Below, in pieces: positions 59,545 through 64,000 of a stretch of 64,000 nt of DNA. The notes beneath the pieces were generated by a model. That model was given only the letters and a program-made list of their open reading frames with translations. It was not told the origin of the DNA and searched no databases. The DNA is taken from assembly GCF_002232035.1 (NCBI RefSeq), contig NZ_NKXR01000001.1:70574-134573 (forward strand). Direction: 5' to 3'. The stretch's first letter is position 1, and each line of letters opens with the position of its first letter. The position numbers and the translations under genes were made by a program. Origin of the DNA: Collinsella sp. TF06-26 (GTDB lineage Bacteria; Actinomycetota; Coriobacteriia; Coriobacteriales; Coriobacteriaceae).

Positions 59545-60888
59545 ATGGCTAAGCGTTCTGGGTCGTATTCTGTGCCGTTCTCGTTTGAGTTGCTTTCGTT
59601 TGATGAGGCTGTTGGGCTGGCTGCTGATACGGGGCGGATTTCCGGGGATGCTGGTCCTTTGCTCGAGACGGTTGTCGATATGCTCGATGAACTCGGGCGT
59701 CCGGATGAGTATTTCGATTGCATTCAGGTTGCCGGTACTAATGGCAAGACTTCGACCACGCGTTTTTCGGCTGCCATCCTTCGTGGTGAGGGGTTAAAGA
59801 CCGCGCTGTATACGTCGCCGCAGCTGGTGCGCTATCCCGAGCGCATGGAGGTTGATGGGCGCGTTGTGAGCGACGAGTCGTTTGCCCGTGGTGTTTCTGC
59901 TGCTGTTGAGGCGGGACATCGCGTGAATGCCCGTCGTGTGGCGGCGGGGGAGCGCGCCTATTCCATTACGCCGTTTGACCTGCTGACGGCTGCCGCACTT
60001 GTCGTGTTTGCCGAGGCCGCGGTGGATGTTGCCGTGCTCGAGGTCGGCATGGGCGGACGCTGGGACGCCACGAGTGCGACCGATCCCGTCGCCGTTGCCA
60101 TTACGGGCATTGGGCTCGATCACACACGCATTTTGGGCGATACGCTCGAGGCCATTGCGGGGGAGAAGGCTGCGGTTATTAAGCCTGGACGCCTGGTTGT
60201 TTTGGGCGAGGGTACGCACGAGGCGAGCGTTCAGCGCGTGATGGATGCACGTTGTCGCGAGTGCGGCATAGTGCCGCTGGTGGTGAACCATGCCACGACC
60301 AAGGTGCCGGCACATGTGGGCGACACGGTTGAGTTTAGCTGCACCACGCCGCGTGCGATCTATACGTCTAGCATGGTCAAGCCGGCGTATCAGCCGCAGA
60401 ATGCCGCGTGCGCGATTATGCTGTGCGAGGGGTATCTGGGTCGCGAGCTCGATCATGACAAGCTCGATGCGTCGCTTATGGGCTGCCCCACGCCGGGTCG
60501 TTTTGACGTGCTGGGGACCAATCCGCTCAAGCTGATCGACGCCTGTCATAACCCTCAGAGCTGCGAGAACTTTGTGAGCGCACTGGACGAGATCGATTCG
60601 TGCGTAGAGAATCGCCCCACGCTGCTGTGCGCCGCGCTGGCCGATAAGGACGTGGCGGGTATCGTTGACGTTCTGGTTCCGGCGTTCCCCCACGTGGTCG
60701 TAACCCAGACCGATTCCGATCGCGCCTTGCCCGCACAGGAGCTTGCCTCCCTGGTGGACGCCGACAAGCTCGCGGGCGTGTACCCCAGCGTATCCGAGGC
60801 CCTCGCGGCTTTCGATGCCGCGGGCGAGCCTTTCGTAGCAGCCGGTACCATCACCCTAGCCGGCGAAGTAGCGGGGCTGCTCCGTTAA
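59545..60888 (+). CDS. folC: Folylpolyglutamate/dihydrofolate synthase FolC
   Basis: The 447-residue Mur-ligase-type enzyme adds glutamate to folates. The ATP loop is AGTNGKTSTTRF. The family blocks GGRWDATSATDPVAVAITGI, DHTRILGDTLEAIAGEKAAV and DACHNPQS follow. ATG 59545 has GAGGGGAC upstream; the in-frame ATG at 59524 sits inside the terminator tail and is rejected. Confidence 0.92.
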   Translation: MAKRSGSYSVPFSFELLSFDEAVGLAADTGRISGDAGPLLETVVDMLDELGRPDEYFDCIQVAGTNGKTSTTRFSAAILRGEGLKTALYTSPQLVRYPERMEVDGRVVSDESFARGVSAAVEAGHRVNARRVAAGERAYSITPFDLLTAAALVVFAEAAVDVAVLEVGMGGRWDATSATDPVAVAITGIGLDHTRILGDTLEAIAGEKAAVIKPGRLVVLGEGTHEASVQRVMDARCRECGIVPLVVNHATTKVPAHVGDTVEFSCTTPRAIYTSSMVKPAYQPQNAACAIMLCEGYLGRELDHDKLDASLMGCPTPGRFDVLGTNPLKLIDACHNPQSCENFVSALDEIDSCVENRPTLLCAALADKDVAGIVDVLVPAFPHVVVTQTDSDRALPAQELASLVDADKLAGVYPSVSEALAAFDAAGEPFVAAGTITLAGEVAGLLR

Positions 60889-60902
60889 CCCATCCCCTCA
60901 TC

Positions 60903-60969
60903 AGTTGCGGTGAAATACGGACTGTTTTACAAGCCAGAAGCCTCAAACGGTCCGTATATCACCGCAACT
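60903..60969. repeat. Intergenic palindrome family A, copy 3
   Basis: AGTTGCGGTGAAATACGGAC at the left faces GGTCCGTATATCACCGCAAC at the right, with TGTTT/AAAC continuing the stem inward. The outer part equals the other A copies; the inner part (ACGGACTGTTT) differs from the AGTTCCTG version at 62671. It starts 14 bases after the folC stop and could stop transcription. Confidence 0.75.
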
Positions 60970-60973
60970 CAAA

Positions 60974-61001
60974 AGCAGTCAATTTGGGACGGGGCTTTTT
61001 T
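60974..61001 (+). repeat. Family B repeat, single arm
   Basis: AGCAGTCAATTTGGGACGGG then GCTTTTTT. The same string, with small changes, occurs at 62376 and, reversed, at 62763. Confidence 0.65.
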
Positions 61002-61030
61002 GGCTGCCCTGCGCCTCGAGTTGACTTGCT

Positions 61031-61192
61031 CGCCACGAAATGGGCCTATTTACTACGTTTGACCGGTAACCCTCGACCATACCGAGAATTGCGAAATCAA
61101 AACCGCAGGTAAAGGGCTTGCCAGTTTTGCGAAAACACGGGTATGGTCGACCCACGCGGGCTAAACGTAGTAGATAGGCCGTTTTTGTGGCG
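61031..61192. repeat. Composite palindrome family C, copy 2
   Basis: The outer arms CGCCACGAAATGGGCCTATT (then TACTACGTTTG) and TAAACGTAGTAGATAGGCC...GTGGCG are those of copy 1. The core has CTCGACCATAC, ATTGCGAAATCAAAACCGCA, GGGCTTGCCAGTTTTGCG and GTATGGTCG; CGACCATAC and GTATGGTCG form an inner stem. With the A, B and hairpin repeats it fills 60889-61237, where I see no gene. Confidence 0.75.
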
Positions 61193-61203
61193 GCATTCGT
61201 GTG

Positions 61204-61234
61204 ATGCGGCAAAGGGACAGCCCCTTTGCCGCAT
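61204..61234. repeat. Hairpin repeat (ATGCGGCAAAG family), copy 2
   Basis: ATGCGGCAAAGGG (61204-61216) pairs perfectly with CCCTTTGCCGCAT (61222-61234), 5-base loop. It lies 3 bases after the M24 peptidase stop, between convergent genes, where it could end transcription from both sides. Confidence 0.7.
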
Positions 61235-61237
61235 TGC

Positions 61238-62326
61238 CTAGTCTAAGCGGACCGGATCGTGGGGGTAGGCGTTGAGAATCTCGACGCCGTTCTCGGTCAC
61301 CAGGGCTAGGTCCTCGATGCGGACGCCGGTGTGACCGGGGAGGTATATACCCGGTTCGATAGAGAACGTCATGCCCGGCTCTACGACCTGCTCGTTGGCG
61401 AGCGAGACATCGCCCGGCTCGTGGTCTTGCAGACCGATTGAGTGACCCAGGCGGTGCGTAAAGTACTGCCCATAGCCCGCATCCTCAATCACGTCGCGTG
61501 CGGCGCGGTCCAAGTCGCACATACGAACGCCCGGCGTGATGAGCGCCTCGGCGGCCTCGTTGGCGCGGCGCACGATGTCGTAGACGTGCGCGGTCTCCTC
61601 GTCCGGCTGGCCCCAAAAGAACGTGCGTGTCATGTCCGAGCAGTAGTTGCGACGGCGTCCGCCAATGTCGAACAGCACCACGTCGCCATGCTTGAGCACG
61701 GTATCGTCGGGTTCGTGATGCGGGTCGCCGGCGTTGGCGCCAAAGCTCACGATGGGCGGAAAGCTAAAGCCCTCGCAGCCGTGCTTGCGGTACAGGCCGA
61801 GCATCTGGTCGGCGATTTCGCGCTCCGTCACGCCCTCGTGGACGAGTTTGATGGCATCGGCCATCACGGCGTCGTTGGCGGCCGAGGACACGCGCATAAG
61901 CTCCTGCTCGGCGGCATCCTTGTAGGTGCGCGCGGCGGTGACGGCAAAGTCACCCAGGAAAAACTCGCTTGCGGCGTGGTGCTCTATGAGCGGCATCAAA
62001 AAGCCGGAACGCATGACAGTGTCGACGCCAAGCGGCTTGGCTGGGTCGATCTCACTCGCGATGGCGTCGGTCACGACGTCGGTGTCGGTGTGGTAGGCCA
62101 CGCGGGCATTGTCGTACTCGGGCAGCTGATGCAGGGCGTTGACTAAGATCACGGACTCGTCATCGCGCGCGAGCAGCACGCCGCAAAAACGCTCGAACAT
62201 ATCGGCATAAAAGCCGGTCAGATAGTAGATCGACCACGGGTCATTCACAAGCAGCTGCGCGCCGGGGTGCTGAGCCTCGAGCGCATCGAGCACGCGCGCC
62301 ACACGCTGGTCATCGACATGTGCCAT
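61238..62326 (-). CDS. M24 family metallopeptidase (Xaa-Pro dipeptidase/aminopeptidase)
   Basis: The 362-residue protein has an N-terminal creatinase-like domain (about 1-135) and the pita-bread catalytic domain. All five metal ligands are visible: the two Asp in LFDIGGRRRNYCSDMTRTF, His in HRLGHSIGLQDHEPG, and Glu in FSIEPGIYLPG and GVRIEDLALVT. It cleaves X-Pro bonds in the cytosol. The start at 62326 follows GAAAGGATG on the minus strand. It is a single gene flanked on both sides by repeat-rich DNA. Confidence 0.92.
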   Translation of the reverse strand: MAHVDDQRVARVLDALEAQHPGAQLLVNDPWSIYYLTGFYADMFERFCGVLLARDDESVILVNALHQLPEYDNARVAYHTDTDVVTDAIASEIDPAKPLGVDTVMRSGFLMPLIEHHAASEFFLGDFAVTAARTYKDAAEQELMRVSSAANDAVMADAIKLVHEGVTEREIADQMLGLYRKHGCEGFSFPPIVSFGANAGDPHHEPDDTVLKHGDVVLFDIGGRRRNYCSDMTRTFFWGQPDEETAHVYDIVRRANEAAEALITPGVRMCDLDRAARDVIEDAGYGQYFTHRLGHSIGLQDHEPGDVSLANEQVVEPGMTFSIEPGIYLPGHTGVRIEDLALVTENGVEILNAYPHDPVRLD

Positions 62327-62375
62327 GAAACATCCTTTCGCTAGGGTGTCACCATGGTATCCCCAACGCCAGGGT

Positions 62376-62404
62376 AGTCAATTTGGGACGGGGCTATTTT
62401 AGCT
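62376..62404 (+). repeat. Family B repeat, left member of an inverted pair
   Basis: AGTCAATTTGGGACGGGGCT then ATTTTAGCT. It faces the inverted copy at 62763-62791; between them lie one C and one A element. Confidence 0.7.
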
Positions 62405-62469
62405 GTGTCAAACATGCGGAATGATAGGTAAAAGTAGTCATAAGAGGGTCGTCCCGAATTAGCTGCTTT

Positions 62470-62623
62470 CAAAACTATGGCGGATTACGGGGCTGGACCT
62501 GTATTACTTGACCATTGGAAAAATTGCGAAATTAAAACCGCAGGTAGACGGCTTATCAAAAATCGAAAAATGCCGGTATGGATGGGGGTCTCCGAATCAG
62601 CCCCGTAATCCGGCATAGTTTTG
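62470..62623. repeat. Composite palindrome family C, copy 3, with different arms
   Basis: The arms CAAAACTATGGCGGATTACG (then GGGCTG) and CAGCCCCGTAATCCGGCATA (then GTTTTG) are complementary to each other but unrelated to the arms of copies 1 and 2. The core keeps TTGACCAT, ATTGCGAAATTAAAACCGCA, GGTAGACGGCTT and GGTATGG. The gap 62327-62793 holds only this and A and B repeats; I see no gene in it. Confidence 0.75.
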
Positions 62624-62670
62624 AAATGGCACTAAAGTAGGCACAATCTAAATATCGATCCCAAGGCAAG

Positions 62671-62733
62671 TTGCGGTGGAATAGTTCCTGGATGCCGGGG
62701 TTTTGGCGGAAATCAGGAACTATTTCACCGCAA
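62671..62733. repeat. Intergenic palindrome family A, copy 4
   Basis: TTGCGGTGGAATAGTTCCTG (62671-62690) faces CAGGAACTATTTCACCGCAA (62714-62733), complementary but for one G-U/T position, around a 23-base centre. Confidence 0.8.
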
Positions 62734-62762
62734 TTGAGGAGGGGCGGGGTGGATGGCGGGGT

Positions 62763-62791
62763 AGCTAAAAGAGCCCCGTCCCAAATTAACT
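62763..62791 (-). repeat. Family B repeat, right member of an inverted pair
   Basis: On the minus strand this reads AGTTAATTTGGGACGGGGCT then CTTTTAGCT. It begins 2 bases after the stop of the DUF1667 gene, so it may act as its terminator. Confidence 0.7.
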
Positions 62792-62793
62792 GC

Positions 62794-63192
62794 TTAGGCA
62801 GGGTCGATGTCCATGCTGGCGATGAGGTCGGTACCGGTGTCTAGGAGGTTGGGGAGGACTACATCGCTCATGCGGATGGGGGCTTTGACCTCTAGGCCGC
62901 GGATGAGGTCCATCGCCTGGGCGTGGAGTTCGAGCGGGATGGTTTCGGCCGTGCGCACGGGCAGCAGCGCCTCGTCGCCGCCGGATACGGCCACGGTCGT
63001 GGTAAGCACGCGCATGGGACAGGTGAGCTCCTGATGTGCAAACTTATCACCGCGCGGGCAGCTGTTGCCGGTTACGGAGCGTACCTCTACCACGGCGCCG
63101 TCTGCGCTGCGCTCGACCTCCACGGTCAGGAGGCACTCGGATGGGCAAGTGGTGCAGTTGAACTGCAGCGTCTCGATTGCATTCGTGCTCAT
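62794..63192 (-). CDS. DUF1667 protein, probable partner of an FAD oxidoreductase
   Basis: The 132-residue protein has four cysteines in FNCTTCPSEC and GNSCPRGDKF, plus LTCPMRVLTTTV, the DUF1667 layout. The cysteines probably bind an iron-sulfur cluster. The family occurs directly after GlpA-like and NAD(P)/FAD-dependent oxidoreductases, as here, with a 3-base gap. It may link the flavoprotein to an electron acceptor. Confidence 0.85.
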   Translation of the reverse strand: MSTNAIETLQFNCTTCPSECLLTVEVERSADGAVVEVRSVTGNSCPRGDKFAHQELTCPMRVLTTTVAVSGGDEALLPVRTAETIPLELHAQAMDLIRGLEVKAPIRMSDVVLPNLLDTGTDLIASMDIDPA

Positions 63193-63195
63193 AGT

Positions 63196-64000
63196 CTATG
63201 CCTCCTCGACGGGATCGACGGATAGGACAATCTCGCTGGCACCCAGGTCGAGCGCTTGTTTGATGACCTTTGCCGGCAGCGGGAAGCTTTCCATAACGCT
63301 CGGCATAAACGCGCGGACCTTGCCTGCAAGCAGTTCCTCGTCGCCTGCCAGAATACGCACGCGGGCGGCGTCGACCGGTCGGCGCACGCGGAAGTTCAGC
63401 TTGGTGAGCGCCGCAGCCGTAATGCGTCCCGGCAGTGCGTATCCCGCAATGCCAGCAGGGGAGACGGTGAGCTCGCAGTCCGGAACGGCGCCCGCGCCGG
63501 TTCCCAGCGCGTACGCCGCCGCAGCTGCGCCAGCTCTCTCGGACTCACACGTTACGTTGTCGGCCAGGTCGTGCACGTGCAGCACGTTGCCGCAGGCAAA
63601 GATGCCCGGCACGCCCGTCTGCAAGCTCTGGTCCACCACGGCGCCGCGCGTACGTGGGTCCAGCTCCACGCCTGCGGCAACCGAAAGCTCGTTCTCGGGA
63701 ATCAGCCCCACCGAAAGCAGCAGTGTGTCGCACGGAACGATGCGCTCGGTCCCGGGAATGGGTGCAAGATGCTCGTCGACTTGGCTCACCTCGACAGCCT
63801 CCACGCGATCGTGTCCAATCACGCGCGTGACCGTGGTCGACAGATGCAGCGGAATGCCAAAGTCGTCCAGGCAGTTCTTGACGTTGCGGCGCAGGCCGTT
63901 GGCGTACGGCATGAGCTCGTACACGCCCTCGACCGAAATCCCCTCGAGCGTGCAACGGCGCGCCATGATCAGCCCGATGTCACCCGAGCCCAAAATGACG
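63196..64000 (-). CDS. NAD(P)/FAD-dependent oxidoreductase, C-terminal part (partial)
   Basis: The gene runs off the window end; about 268 residues are present. The visible part opens with the NAD-binding [12 protein letters not shown] (GxGxxG), then [17 protein letters not shown] and the FAD-closing block [19 protein letters not shown]. It is the upstream partner of the DUF1667 gene. Such pairs are often found with glycerol-3-phosphate dehydrogenase genes. The substrate is not determined by what is visible. Confidence 0.85.
   Translation of the reverse strand, partial: VILGSGDIGLIMARRCTLEGISVEGVYELMPYANGLRRNVKNCLDDFGIPLHLSTTVTRVIGHDRVEAVEVSQVDEHLAPIPGTERIVPCDTLLLSVGLIPENELSVAAGVELDPRTRGAVVDQSLQTGVPGIFACGNVLHVHDLADNVTCESERAGAAAAAYALGTGAGAVPDCELTVSPAGIAGYALPGRITAAALTKLNFRVRRPVDAARVRILAGDEELLAGKVRAFMPSVMESFPLPAKVIKQALDLGASEIVLSVDPVEEA

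Noticed and set aside
62376-62791. CRISPR array or insertion sequence in the repeat-rich gap
   Set aside because: Repeats are palindromic, unevenly spaced and of several families, with no spacers of constant size and no transposase or cas gene nearby.

Overview
The window is a GC-rich chromosomal stretch of an anaerobic actinobacterium. Its gene content (selenocysteine machinery, a formate dehydrogenase-H/hydrogenase-4 operon, a giant LADTG-anchored surface protein, and no respiratory-chain genes in view) and its protein style point to the class Coriobacteriia, most likely a gut Collinsella. This assignment is inferred, not proven. No transposase, integrase or CRISPR array is visible.

Layout. 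1-1182: end of a transporter gene and a molybdate-type ABC ATPase. 1337-9353: a tight plus-strand cluster with a leader mini-ORF, two tandem 2-hydroxyacyl-CoA dehydratase/double-cubane-like proteins, their ASKHA activator, a GT4 glycosyltransferase, selD (a selenoprotein with in-frame UGA at codon 17), yedF, a DUF3343 protein and a cysteine-desulfurase-like class V aminotransferase. 9480-21113: one 3,877-residue repetitive, sortase-anchored surface protein. 21232-22838: brnQ, then a promoter with tRNA-Pro and tRNA-Gly. 22839-24153: a repeat-rich intergenic region and a PIN-toxin/RHH-antitoxin pair. 24582-39991: a complete formate hydrogenlyase operon of the hyf type: HydN-like ferredoxin, FdhF (Sec140), a HyfA-like ferredoxin, HyfBCDEFGHI, HyfJ/HycH, the HycI protease and FocA. 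40114-47037: a lone molybdopterin oxidoreductase, selA, selB, the selenocysteine tRNA (selC) with its terminator, mobA and a second DUF3343 gene. 47295-52551: NADP-type glutamate dehydrogenase and an XdhD/YgfM-like molybdenum hydroxylase pair. 52692-60888: tRNA-Leu, tig, clpP, clpX, valS and folC. 61238-64000 (minus strand): an M24 peptidase, a DUF1667 protein and the start-truncated end of an FAD oxidoreductase.

The unifying theme is selenium and molybdenum. ModC would supply molybdate. MobA would make the dinucleotide cofactor. SelD, SelA, SelB and selC give selenocysteine for FdhF and for SelD itself. YedF, the two DUF3343 proteins and the class V aminotransferase are known companions of selenium use outside selenoprotein synthesis, typically of selenium-dependent molybdenum hydroxylases. 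Formate made in fermentation would be handled by FocA and oxidised by FdhF, with electrons passed to the membrane hydrogenase. The two least explained items are the double-cubane/glycosyltransferase/SelD cluster and a set of composite intergenic palindromes. In those palindromes a shared core is enclosed by arms that differ between copies but match within each copy.
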